Source: Acanthaster planci (taxonomy: Eukaryota; Echinodermata; Asteroidea; Valvatida; Acanthasteridae). From it: a DNA stretch of 64,000 nt. A program made the translations under genes and the position numbers. The notes under the pieces were generated by a model that had not been told where the DNA came from, searched no databases, and saw only the letters and a list, made by a program, of their open reading frames with translations. Position 1 is the first letter of the stretch; each line of letters opens with the position of its first letter. Shown here piece after piece: positions 61,001-64,000 of the stretch. The DNA lies in the NCBI RefSeq assembly GCF_001949145.1, contig NW_019091466.1:469869-533868 (forward strand), written 5' to 3'.

Positions 61001-63791
61001 AAAGAAGAAGAAGAGGAGAAACGGGAAGAGGAGGAGAAAGAGGAAGAAGAGGAGAAAGTGGCAGAGGAGGAGAAAGAAGTGGAAGAGGAGAAAGAGGAAG
61101 AAGAGGAAAAAGAGGAAGAAGAGGAGAAAGTGGAAGAGGAGGAGAAAGTGGAAGAAGAGGAGAAAGTGGAAGAAGAGGAGAAAGGGGAAGAAGAGGAGAA
61201 ACGGGAAGAGGAAGAGAAAGAGGTAGAAGGGGAGAAACGGGAAGAGGAGGAGAAAGAGGAAGAAGAGGAGAAAGAGGAAGAAGAGGAGAAACAGGAAGAG
61301 GAGGAGAAAGAGAGGAGAAAGTGGAAGAAGAGGAGAAATTGGAAGAAGAGCAGAAACGGGAAGATTAATTTACAAACAAATGATGATATCGTCATGTCAT
61401 CTCAAGATGAATGTACATACTATTAGTTATCACATAAGTGCAAGTGGAACACTGAATAAAATATGTAGTATATCTGTGTGCCGTATACCACAGAGCTTGA
61501 ATGTGATAACAAATTAAATTTCAAGCAAACTTAATGCACAGCGAAGAAGTTATAGGGGCATATGCATGCAAATGTTCCACCTTTGAATTTACAGTAAACT
61601 TTGCGTTTGTGCGTTTGGCTTTAAGCGTAAAAATAGCACAGTGCGTTGATGCTGAAGAACAGTGCATTACGCAGAGTTTGACATGGACAGTGAAACACAG
61701 TCATATGTGAAACTGTTTATTATCGTGGATCAAGCAATCCGAACTGAGAATTCAAGTTTGCCTGAAGATACAACTGTATAACATGCCATTGAAGACATCT
61801 GTTTCAACAATGATAGCTCTGCCTTCAGTTCTATGAACATGAGCAATGAACATGTCTAAATTAACCTGAATTAGGATTGAGAAATATATCAGAAGTATGA
61901 GATTTATGTACCAGTTGACAGTAGTTTTTCTAACAAACACAGCTTTTACATGAATTTGCAGAATTTGCCATGTCCGTTTTTGCAACTGAAAACAGAAAAA
62001 GCACAAGAGGACATTTATCTGTGGATTTTATAGATTGAAAGAGTTTTTATTGATCAACTGTTATATTGTTATTTTGTGTCTAGATACATATCACTTAGCA
62101 CAGAATGTGTCAATTGGGTATCCAGTCCCCTCAACCCTTACTTTGGATGGAGAGGCATCAATTAGTTGCTGTGTCTGACTCATTGGGGGTGGACATGAAC
62201 CATCTCCTCTTGCTTGAATTTGCCATTTCCTTTTCGTAACTGGAAAACAGAAATAAATGTTGAGAGGTTGTTAGTGGCGGATTCAGATAATTATTAAAGA
62301 ATTTACTTTGCAAATATGAAAAGGTCTGCACAATTTATTCAAGTCTTAACTCTGTGTTTCAGTGAATTCACATTTGAAATTTTGAATGGGCCAGTGCGTG
62401 GCCACTAACCATTAACAGATATGTAGAATTTCATTTACTATTGACCGAGTTGAAAAGCTTGACATTACTAGTATGGCTTTAAATGCTAAAGCTGCATTCA
62501 AGTTTAAATGCTGATGAAAACAATTAAAATGCAAAAATCTAAGGTCCTTTACCCTTTTTATTTAACTCACAATTTGTGAATGCACTCTCGCATATAACAT
62601 TGTTTTCAACTCCAGGAATACGATAAATTTACTGGCTTGAAGCAAGTTCCTGTATTTGTCTTTACATTGTGCTACAGTTTTTGAATTTCCTACAGATACA
62701 CTACAATTAAAAGAAAATATCAAAACTTACCAAATTTGCATTCATGCCAAAGTATGAAGTAAAACAACTTTACTTTTGTCCACCATTTTTTTACTTTTCA
62801 CAAAGCTAGATTTTGCTTAAGCAGATGATATTAAATTAAAAAAGATGCGTGCGTAACTTTTTTCTGTGCTTAACTTAGCAAACGCTGGTGAAATACGTTT
62901 ATGTTTAGTACAATTGCTGTGCTAAAGTAAGCAGAAAAATTTGCTTACGCTTAAGCAGCTCTGTGAAATTGGGCCTTGCAGAGTATACAGTGCATATTAA
63001 AATAAATGTTTAAATTGACACAAAATTTGGTCAGCTGTTGTATTTTGCCATGTTTCGACAGCTTTTCAATGAATCATTAAGTGCTGATAATCTTGTCTTG
63101 CAATTGCAGTGAGACAAAACTTCAGAAAGAACATGACATTGCTGTGTCTAAGTTGTTGGACAAACAGCGTAAGTTCCAGGCCAAGCTACAGGATGTGCTA
63201 GAGATTGTCAAAGGATTCAAGACCAAGGATAGGATGTCAGAGGCTCAAGACTACCTGCTGAAGCTTAATGAAATTCAGAGAATCCTGGATGAATTTTATG
63301 AAGAGGTCAGTTATTAGGAAAGAATAAAACAAACCAAACCCCTATTAAAAACCTAAATAAAGATTTGTTATCTTGGGTATTTTACTGTAACACTTTTCTC
63401 CTTCGAGTTTGATTTCAAACTTGGAAAGAAAGGCCCGGTACAAGTACACCAGTGTAACTAAGTTTTCGTGTTTATATTACAGGTTTGGAATTTTTTAAGG
63501 TTTTCTGTTCTTTCTAAGCTCTAAACTTTTTCAGTTGTGAGAAACATAAGTAAATCATAATTTTGTGAGATTGTGAGATTTTTTTTTAACTGACAGAAAG
63601 TGAGTATAAATCTTGAAGAGAAGCTTCTAGACATCGGTCAAATCAGCCCATATGCCCTACTGGATCACATCCGGGAGATGAAGGAACCTTTTTATAAGCT
63701 TTGGCAGACTGCTGTTCAGTTTCATCAGCAATATGATAACTGGATGAATGGACCCTTGCTGGAAGTGGATGCTGAACTGGTTGAGGAAGAG
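15961..63791 (+). CDS. Axonemal dynein heavy chain gene (partial, 17 internal exons; inner-arm type)
   Basis: Seventeen exons (listed separately) join in frame through GT-AG introns with phases 0,1,2,1,2,0,2,0,2,0,0,2,0,0,2,0 and give 1061 codons without a stop. The product is the tail of a ciliary/flagellar dynein heavy chain, an ATP-driven microtubule motor of the axoneme. Seen: a Ser/Pro-rich leader, the motif [15 protein letters not shown], the pattern [13 protein letters not shown] followed by LYITHPVM (family pattern 'PW..s...A...i..nLhiihP.M'), [19 protein letters not shown] before the linker, and [17 protein letters not shown] at the start of the linker (DHC_N2) region. These resemble DNAH3/7/12-type single-headed inner-arm chains; DNAH14 or another member is possible. 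The ATP-binding AAA+ ring and stalk lie beyond the right edge. The initiator exon was not found. Introns are large and full of transposon relics. The family is near certain and the subfamily is not. Confidence 0.93.
16054..18090. other. Intron 1, first part: nothing recognised
   Basis: No exon, element end or RNA was recognised. A CATCATGATGACATCATC word run lies at about 16248-16272. Confidence 0.45.
18095..18295. repeat. G/C-rich interspersed repeat fragment
   Basis: An abrupt island of C/G runs (CCCCTGGAGCCCACCAGGGG, CGGGCCCCTTGACCCCTGGC) in A/T-rich intron DNA, with self-complementary segments. The frames on both strands are composition effects. Confidence 0.45.
18885..19095 (-). repeat. 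tRNA-derived SINE-like sequence
   Basis: On the minus strand it starts GGGGAGTCAGGTTAGCACAG (A-box TTAGCACAGTGG) and has a B-box GGGTTCGAATCT about 40 bp later. A tail follows with GTGGGTTTTACCCAGAATA. This is the usual head/body layout of a SINE. Confidence 0.55.
19313..20415 (+). mobile_element. Broken non-LTR retrotransposon (Jockey/CR1-like LINE)
   Basis: The linker and reverse-transcriptase start are readable in shifting frames: [13 protein letters not shown], a stop, [29 protein letters not shown], then (frameshift) [24 protein letters not shown], and (another frame) [20 protein letters not shown]. The catalytic part after LGIF is deleted. The C-terminal tail [20 protein letters not shown] survives at about 20250-20370, with an ATGAACA microsatellite 3' tail. 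Inactive; sense to the dynein gene, inside intron 1. Confidence 0.85.
21277..21448 (+). CDS. Dynein heavy chain exon 2
   Basis: The exon follows a pyrimidine-rich tract ending ctgcag and reads [15 protein letters not shown] onward to ...YEFTRKH. The donor ATG|gttagc is weaker than its neighbours, but the phase-1 end joins perfectly to exon 3. It belongs to the polar, low-complexity leader of the dynein chain. Confidence 0.75.
22191..22326 (+). CDS. Dynein heavy chain exon 3
   Basis: The acceptor is ...gttttag and the donor AAAAG|gtagag, with phase 1 in and phase 2 out. It encodes a Ser/His/Arg-rich stretch ending in TSGDSPRK, which continues across the junction into the [10 protein letters not shown] of exon 4. 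No folded domain is recognisable. Confidence 0.8.
22640..22840. repeat. Degenerate CAAGTCA simple repeat
   Basis: About 200 bp of imperfect CAAGTCACAAGTCA units (ACAAGTCATTTGGTCC, GGTCAAGTCAAGTCACAAG). The plus-strand frame of 125 aa starting here is a repeat artefact. Confidence 0.65.
22900..24690. other. Intron 3, first part: nothing recognised
   Basis: Short frames only, none with family resemblance or usable splice sites in the right phase. Confidence 0.45.
24693..24834. repeat. Near-perfect palindromic foldback, 142 bp
   Basis: A 25 bp arm at 24730-24754 is the exact reverse complement of 24768-24792, separated by a 13 base loop. Outer arms (TACTGGTCCT against AGGGCCAGTA; TGGTTTGAGGG against CCCTCAAACCA) extend the pairing to 24693-24834. 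Best read as a snap-back MITE; a hairpin RNA is a weaker alternative. Confidence 0.85.
24840..29776. other. Intron 3, second part: no gene
   Basis: Contains dispersed TACATGTA words and no recognisable element. An exon-like 77 nt block at 26456-26532 is discussed under rejected items. Confidence 0.45.
29777..30120 (+). CDS. Dynein heavy chain exon 4 (Ser/Pro-rich)
   Basis: This 344 nt exon ends at a strong AACA|gtaagt donor. It encodes a disordered Ser/Pro/Thr-rich segment with [28 protein letters not shown] and SAGPGPDPF. The acceptor is a tandem NAGNAG (tctcagcag), so the exon may begin at 29777 or 29780 in the same frame. The high Ser-Pro content suggests a flexible, perhaps phosphorylated leader (inference). 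Confidence 0.85.
30200..30509. other. Assembly gap (310 N) in intron 4
   Basis: A run of N between exons 4 and 5. The G/C-richer sequence just after it (30510-30640) differs from the surrounding intron and may be a repeat edge. Confidence 0.98.
30857..31028 (+). CDS. Dynein heavy chain exon 5
   Basis: The exon follows acceptor ccttgtag and ends CCCAG|gtgaat, with phase 1 in and 2 out. It encodes a leader segment including [18 protein letters not shown] and [20 protein letters not shown]. The upstream intron contains a 310 bp gap that does not touch coding sequence. Confidence 0.85.
31301..31736 (+). repeat. Dispersed repeat family, copy B, with internal hairpin and inverted ends
   Basis: Homologous to 14652-15176. 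Its first 110 bp fold on themselves (CTCAGGAGAATGGAC at 31346 against GTCCATTCTCCTGAG at 31384). A second pair of inverted ends (AAATACCTTTTTCAGTC at 31423, GACTGTCAGAGGTATTT at about 31720) bounds the remaining 314 bp, suggesting a MITE next to a foldback. Confidence 0.75.
32075..32165. mobile_element. hAT-like element terminus (left)
   Basis: Begins TAGTGTTGGACAAATCC and carries GGAATCCAATTCC and TTGGAATCGACTCC words. The reverse complement of a related end lies at 34670-34738. Confidence 0.45.
32463..32514 (+). CDS. Dynein heavy chain exon 6 (micro-exon)
   Basis: A 52 nt exon between catgcag and CAA|gtaatc encodes [18 protein letters not shown]. It is too short to be found by ORF length. 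It is supported by frame continuity, since it converts phase 2 to phase 0 exactly as its neighbours require, and by its basic Ser-rich composition, which matches the leader. Confidence 0.75.
33078..33105. repeat. AAAT microsatellite
   Basis: A short run of AAAT units (TAATAAATAAATAAATAAAT) in intron 6. Confidence 0.8.
33244..33545 (+). CDS. Dynein heavy chain exon 7 (acidic serine stretch)
   Basis: This 302 nt exon starts after tctaccag ([10 protein letters not shown]) and ends at CTGAG|gtgatc. Its middle contains the acidic run [15 protein letters not shown], which resembles clustered casein-kinase-2-type sites. A basic [14 protein letters not shown] follows just before the dynein tail begins in exon 8. 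The leader/tail boundary is probably here. Confidence 0.88.
34640..34738. mobile_element. hAT-like element terminus (right, inverted)
   Basis: On the minus strand it starts CTAGGCTTGGGCAAATCC and contains AATTCCAA and GAATCAATTCC words, mirroring the sequence at 32075. Dynein exons 6 and 7 lie between the two ends, so they may be separate truncated copies. Confidence 0.4.
35758..35899 (+). CDS. Dynein heavy chain exon 8 (start of tail)
   Basis: Acceptor ttcctag, donor GCT|gtaagt, phase 2 to 0. It encodes [20 protein letters not shown] and then [10 protein letters not shown]. This matches the family pattern 'Y...ie..i.p....wl..i...iPk.Lk' that opens the conserved N-terminal tail of DNAH3/7/12-type chains (family pattern recalled, not searched). 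Confidence 0.9.
36382..36617 (+). CDS. Dynein heavy chain exon 9
   Basis: Acceptor attgcacag, donor ACTAA|gtgagc, phase 0 to 2. The 78 codons include [34 protein letters not shown] and [15 protein letters not shown]. This is one of the two most diagnostic exons in the window for a single-headed axonemal dynein tail. Confidence 0.95.
36618..38160. other. Intron 9, first part: nothing recognised
   Basis: A/T-rich, no exon-like or element-like sequence recognised. Confidence 0.45.
38161..38383. mobile_element. Inverted-repeat element enclosing tRNA-like A and B boxes, copy 1
   Basis: Left arm 38161-38208 (CACTGTATACTCAGTGCTTG...) and right arm ending at 38383 are inverted repeats of about 48 bp with only a few mismatches. 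Between them lies a tRNA-like body: A-box-like GGTAGAGTGGTTTAGA (near 38269) and B-box-like GGGTTGGAGTCCCA (near 38311). The combination of long TIRs with a pol III-type promoter is unusual. Confidence 0.8.
38450..38645 (+). CDS. Dynein heavy chain exon 10
   Basis: Acceptor ttctctacag, donor GAG|gtgaga. It encodes [19 protein letters not shown] and later [20 protein letters not shown], matching the tail pattern after the 'LW...f..lRLvD' motif. It directly continues exon 9. Confidence 0.95.
39062..39265 (+). CDS. Dynein heavy chain exon 11
   Basis: 68 codons in phase 0-0, from [19 protein letters not shown] to [12 protein letters not shown], with donor ATG|gtatgt. The pattern 'd.ff..v.tLMs..lr......s...' is typical of the heavy-chain tail. 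The next exon is 9 kb away and the frame continues as [11 protein letters not shown]. Confidence 0.95.
39500..39590 (+). mobile_element. Same family, copy 2 (right half only)
   Basis: B-box-like GGGTTCAAGACC (39531) is followed by GAATTTTTTTCGCAAGTTCT and CGAGCACTGAGTATAGTG. This matches the right arm of the copy at 38161-38383. The A-box half is not recognisable. Confidence 0.65.
39680..39800 (+). mobile_element. Same family, copy 3 (tRNA-like body and partial right arm)
   Basis: GGTGGTCGAGTGGTTAAGAC (A-box and D-arm) and GTGGGTTCGAGACCCAC (B-box with a perfect 5 bp T-stem) are followed by AAGCTTGTGAATTTTCTTTG. The acceptor and anticodon stems do not pair, so this is a SINE-like body and not a tRNA gene. 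It is the best-preserved body of the three copies. Confidence 0.7.
40265..40760 (+). pseudogene. DIRS RNase H-like domain, frameshifted
   Basis: Readable motifs: [11 protein letters not shown] (first Asp), [15 protein letters not shown] (Glu), [15 protein letters not shown] (second Asp), then stops, then (another frame) [10 protein letters not shown] (third Asp) and [14 protein letters not shown]. The acidic set is present, but stops and frameshifts prevent translation as one protein. Confidence 0.8.
41209..42289 (+). pseudogene. DIRS tyrosine recombinase, interrupted and catalytically dead
   Basis: The core-binding part is [20 protein letters not shown] followed by [12 protein letters not shown] (41218-41325). 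About 250 bp of unrelated sequence intervenes (about 41411-41665). The catalytic part then reads [20 protein letters not shown], where the family has SGRRxSEL, so the first Arg is lost. Near the end, [15 protein letters not shown] has Trp where the HxxR Arg should be, and the Tyr nucleophile lies in FTTCYPTN. In-frame stops also occur. Confidence 0.8.
42846..43605 (-). pseudogene. piggyBac-like transposase remnant (PGBD4-type C-terminal half)
   Basis: On the minus strand: [20 protein letters not shown] and DQIA (family 'KP.cv.dYN..mggVD..Dq'), then in a shifted frame [18 protein letters not shown] (family 'KWykklffhLldi.lvNa'), then [19 protein letters not shown] (family 'H.p......k..p.rrC.vC'). 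Two or more frameshifts. The N-terminal half and ends were not identified. Confidence 0.75.
43620..44530. other. Intronic DNA, nothing recognised
   Basis: Frames on both strands (43517-43975) have no family resemblance. May be eroded upstream sequence of the piggyBac-like remnant. Confidence 0.4.
44533..45550 (+). mobile_element. hAT-like element with BED-type zinc-finger fragment, 1018 bp
   Basis: Ends CAGAGATGCCAACTTGTACG and, reversed, CAGGGATGCCAACTTTTCA form the inverted repeats; CAGGG.TGCCAACT ends are known for hAT elements. Inside (about 45025-45178) the plus strand reads [20 protein letters not shown] then [18 protein letters not shown], resembling the Cys-x2-Cys half of a BED-like finger in hAT transposases. 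No catalytic domain remains. Flanks GGCTTATG/GTTATGGT give only a partial duplication. Confidence 0.7.
45551..48298. other. Rest of intron 11: no gene recognised
   Basis: Moderately G/C-rich between 45580 and 47230, with frames on both strands but no recognisable family. Probably old transposon sequence. The last kilobase before exon 12 is ordinary T-rich intron. Confidence 0.4.
48299..48552 (+). CDS. Dynein heavy chain exon 12
   Basis: Acceptor cctcccag, donor AGCAG|gtgagt, phase 0 to 2. It encodes [34 protein letters not shown] and a helical KSRIQKVV segment. The layout corresponds to the DNAH tail pattern '..F.P.f.......i...v..vq.lPrve..lf'. Confidence 0.95.
49139..49292 (+). CDS. Dynein heavy chain exon 13
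   Basis: Acceptor ctcacaag, donor CCG|gtatat, phase 2 to 0. It encodes [20 protein letters not shown] and a predicted helix [19 protein letters not shown], the coiled tail segment that precedes the LDC-like/IARADDL region in the next exon. Confidence 0.95.
49806..50009 (+). CDS. Dynein heavy chain exon 14
   Basis: Acceptor tgttctag, donor AAG|gtacat, 68 codons, phase 0-0. It encodes [20 protein letters not shown] and [20 protein letters not shown], the 'L...a..l...L...i......' helical tail segment ending in a '.eel..L..yv...' pattern. A 9.4 kb transposon-filled intron follows. Confidence 0.95.
50168..50196 (+). repeat. Solo Tc1-like terminal repeat
   Basis: CAGTCATTTGCAAAGTTTAG followed by GACCACCCA, matching the reversed terminus at 51939-51968. 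Confidence 0.7.
51495..51968 (+). mobile_element. Truncated Tc1-like transposon with transposase N-terminus
   Basis: Left end CAGTCATTTGCAAGAGTTAA at 51495; right end (reversed CACTCATTTGCAAAAGTTTA) at 51939-51968. Inside, near 51785-51912, the plus strand reads [20 protein letters not shown], then [18 protein letters not shown] and a stop. This is the second helix-turn-helix region and the GRPRK AT-hook-like motif of Tc1 transposases. The DDE domain is absent, so it is non-autonomous. Confidence 0.75.
52560..52810 (+). repeat. Tandem leader repeats of DIRS element 2
   Basis: Related units near 52570 (GGTTGAGCGTGCTATGCCGC), 52631 (GGCTGAGCGAACGGTTCGG) and 52768 (GGTTGAGTGTGCTGTGCCGC), each followed by AACAATRCCC...GATCA.TGATGAC-like sequence. 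Confidence 0.55.
53015..53689 (+). pseudogene. Gag-like ORF of DIRS element 2
   Basis: 224 codons, Ser/Pro-rich, with a basic patch ([20 protein letters not shown], then [15 protein letters not shown]) followed by a short helical [15 protein letters not shown] and a Pro-rich tail. This layout suits the ORF1 of DIRS-like elements. The frame also reads upstream ([18 protein letters not shown]) past a stop near 52910, so the listed start is internal. I call it Gag-like because of context and composition, not by a diagnostic motif. Confidence 0.6.
53767..54381 (+). pseudogene. DIRS RNase H-like domain, open 204-codon frame
   Basis: Starts at the RT-RNase H connector ([20 protein letters not shown]). 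Contains [15 protein letters not shown] (Asp), [15 protein letters not shown] (Glu), [17 protein letters not shown] (Asp) and [16 protein letters not shown] (Asp), then [12 protein letters not shown] and IELFAS. The acidic quartet is intact, but ADALPRG replaces the usual ADALSR and there is no RT in front. It is the longest intact retroelement frame in the window. Confidence 0.85.
54412..54564 (+). pseudogene. DIRS connector region after RNase H
   Basis: Reads [20 protein letters not shown], then [20 protein letters not shown] and [10 protein letters not shown] before a TGA. This is the 'W....YaFPP...l...l.Ki......llvaP.Wp.q.WfP.L' block that links RNase H to the recombinase in DIRS elements. 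It is frameshifted from the RNase H frame just upstream. Confidence 0.85.
54747..54920 (+). pseudogene. DIRS tyrosine recombinase, N-terminal core-binding domain only
   Basis: Reads [40 protein letters not shown] and [16 protein letters not shown], then TAG. This matches the SAM-like N-terminal domain of DIRS recombinases. The catalytic R-HxxR-Y half is not found downstream. Confidence 0.8.
55490..56820. other. Between DIRS fragments: nothing recognised
   Basis: Patches of G/C-richer DNA with words repeated from element 2 (for example GGGGGCACCTAGG near 55757 and 55994). No recognisable domain; probably DIRS-derived debris. Confidence 0.4.
56870..57970 (+). mobile_element. DIRS-like fragment 3 (RT and RNase H)
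   Basis: The RT catalytic block reads [20 protein letters not shown] (57126-57185) with the YLDD box at 57162-57173, then a TGA. Next come [20 protein letters not shown] and DVRQHLLWW from the connector. RNase H remnants follow: VVVAYINHQ (about 57740), and [20 protein letters not shown] in a shifted frame (about 57850-57915). Several stops and frameshifts. It is the only RT catalytic box of the three DIRS pieces. Confidence 0.82.
57990..59410. other. End of intron 14: no gene; CA/TGTTGCACTGC-rich patch
   Basis: At 58490-58780 the words GTTGCACTGC, CAATGC and GTCGCA recur irregularly, like an eroded tandem repeat. The rest is ordinary intron. Confidence 0.4.
59411..59541 (+). CDS. Dynein heavy chain exon 15
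   Basis: Acceptor gtttttag, donor ACAG|gtaaga, phase 0 to 2. It encodes [20 protein letters not shown] then [11 protein letters not shown], a close match to the heavy-chain signature 'fLldyatls.edl.lNsttf.Wp.ri.pi'. It is the second highly diagnostic exon. Confidence 0.96.
59985..62975 (-). mobile_element. Harbinger-like TIR element, ~3 kb, enclosing a purine minisatellite
   Basis: Left end GGGCTCAATTTCACAGCGCT and reversed right end GGCCCAATTTCACAGAGCTG are inverted repeats followed by repeated GCTTAA words. On the minus strand near 62080-62235, after a splice-like ttttccag, a frame reads [20 protein letters not shown]. This resembles the 'gG.ppPplS..e..i' tail of the Myb/SANT-like protein of Harbinger elements. 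No DDE transposase was found. The superfamily call is moderate; the TIR pair is clear. Confidence 0.65.
60240..61370 (+). repeat. Purine-only GAGGAAGAAGAGGAGAAA minisatellite, 1.1 kb
   Basis: Almost every base on the plus strand is A or G for about 1.1 kb, in units that are multiples of 3 (mostly 12-18 bp: GAAGAAGAGGAGAAAGAG and variants AAACGG, AAAGTGG). Higher-order copies are visible: a block near 60350-60680 recurs near 60950-61330. All frames stay open, giving Glu/Lys, Arg/Gly or, on the minus strand, Ser/Phe runs. These long frames are repeat artefacts. Confidence 0.93.
63110..63305 (+). CDS. Dynein heavy chain exon 16
   Basis: Acceptor caattgcag, donor GAG|gtcagt, phase 2 to 0. It encodes a long charged helix ([20 protein letters not shown], then [16 protein letters not shown]), as expected for the coiled segment ahead of the dynein linker. 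Confidence 0.95.
63597..63791 (+). CDS. Dynein heavy chain exon 17 (linker start; gene runs off the window)
   Basis: Acceptor actgacag, donor GAG|gtacat, 65 codons, phase 0-0. It encodes [20 protein letters not shown] and [17 protein letters not shown], equivalent to the 'PyxkLW....f......WmngP...ld.e.ie..v' block at the beginning of DHC_N2. The [12 protein letters not shown] stretch replaces the usual 'E.ll.w..t.yP.l', so this subfamily is divergent here. The motor is beyond 64000. Confidence 0.95.
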
Positions 63792-64000
63792 GTACATCTT
63801 CATTTAAATTTTCTCCAATTTGAATGAGCTTCAACCAGATTCAGTTGAATTCAATTACTTTGACATGCATCACCTTGCTCTATAATGTTCCGCCGTATTA
63901 TTAGTTTTTATCAATCTAATTTTGATTCCTAAAAGAAGTGATTTTTGGCCTTTCCCACTGCTTTTAATGGATTGACATGTGGACTGACTTGCTTGTGTGC

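Noticed and set aside
60176-61426. Frames of 122-238 codons coding for Glu/Lys, Arg/Gly or Ser/Phe runs
   Set aside because: All arise from the purine minisatellite with units that are multiples of three. No unique sequence except a short start [11 protein letters not shown], no splice context and no domain.
1-64000. CRISPR arrays, operons, prokaryotic promoters or riboswitches
   Set aside because: The DNA is plainly from an animal nuclear genome; none of the repeats has regular short direct repeats with unique spacers.

Overview
The window is animal nuclear DNA: long introns with GT-AG splice sites, dense transposon debris, two assembly gaps (13258-14069 and 30200-30509), and no operon-like or dense coding structure. 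Very frequent TACATGTA/TGTACATG words and ACCGGTAC words, together with MITE, DIRS-like, piggyBac-like, hAT-like and Harbinger-like remnants, suggest a marine invertebrate, perhaps a deuterostome such as an echinoderm, hemichordate or cephalochordate. That placement is an inference and is not proven by the sequence.

The one host gene I can support is a large plus-strand axonemal dynein heavy chain. I reconstructed 17 consecutive internal exons between 15961 and 63791. Every junction has an AG acceptor and a GT donor, and the reading frame carries through all 16 joins (3183 nt, 1061 codons). The exons encode a low-complexity Ser/Pro-rich leader (exons 1-7), then the dynein tail (exons 8-14), then the start of the linker region (exons 15-17). 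The first exon, the promoter, the AAA+ motor and the 3' end are outside the window or not recognisable. The exon 9-10 tail motifs most resemble the single-headed inner-arm group (DNAH3/7/12, perhaps DNAH14). I could not fix the subfamily.

Layout: 1-15960 has no gene I recognise. It holds several short inverted-terminal-repeat elements, a dispersed 112-125 bp minisatellite and one gap. From 15961 to 39265 lie exons 1-11, with a SINE-like sequence, a broken LINE, a palindrome, a ~0.45 kb dispersed repeat and a tRNA-box-containing inverted-repeat element in the introns. The 9 kb intron 11 (39266-48298) carries a decayed DIRS-like tyrosine-recombinase retroelement, a minus-strand piggyBac-like remnant and a hAT-like element with a BED-type fragment. 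Exons 12-14 follow. The 9.4 kb intron 14 (50010-59410) holds a truncated Tc1-like element and two more DIRS-like fragments. Intron 15 (59542-63109) is mostly a 3 kb inverted-repeat element enclosing a 1.1 kb purine-only minisatellite. Exons 16-17 close the window.

All transposon coding remnants are broken by stops, frameshifts, deletions or lost catalytic residues. I found no complete autonomous element and no convincing new multi-gene system. The most unusual items are the inverted-repeat elements with tRNA-like promoter boxes at 38-39.8 kb, the Harbinger-like element that houses a long purine-only tract, and the sense-oriented cluster of rearranged DIRS pieces.
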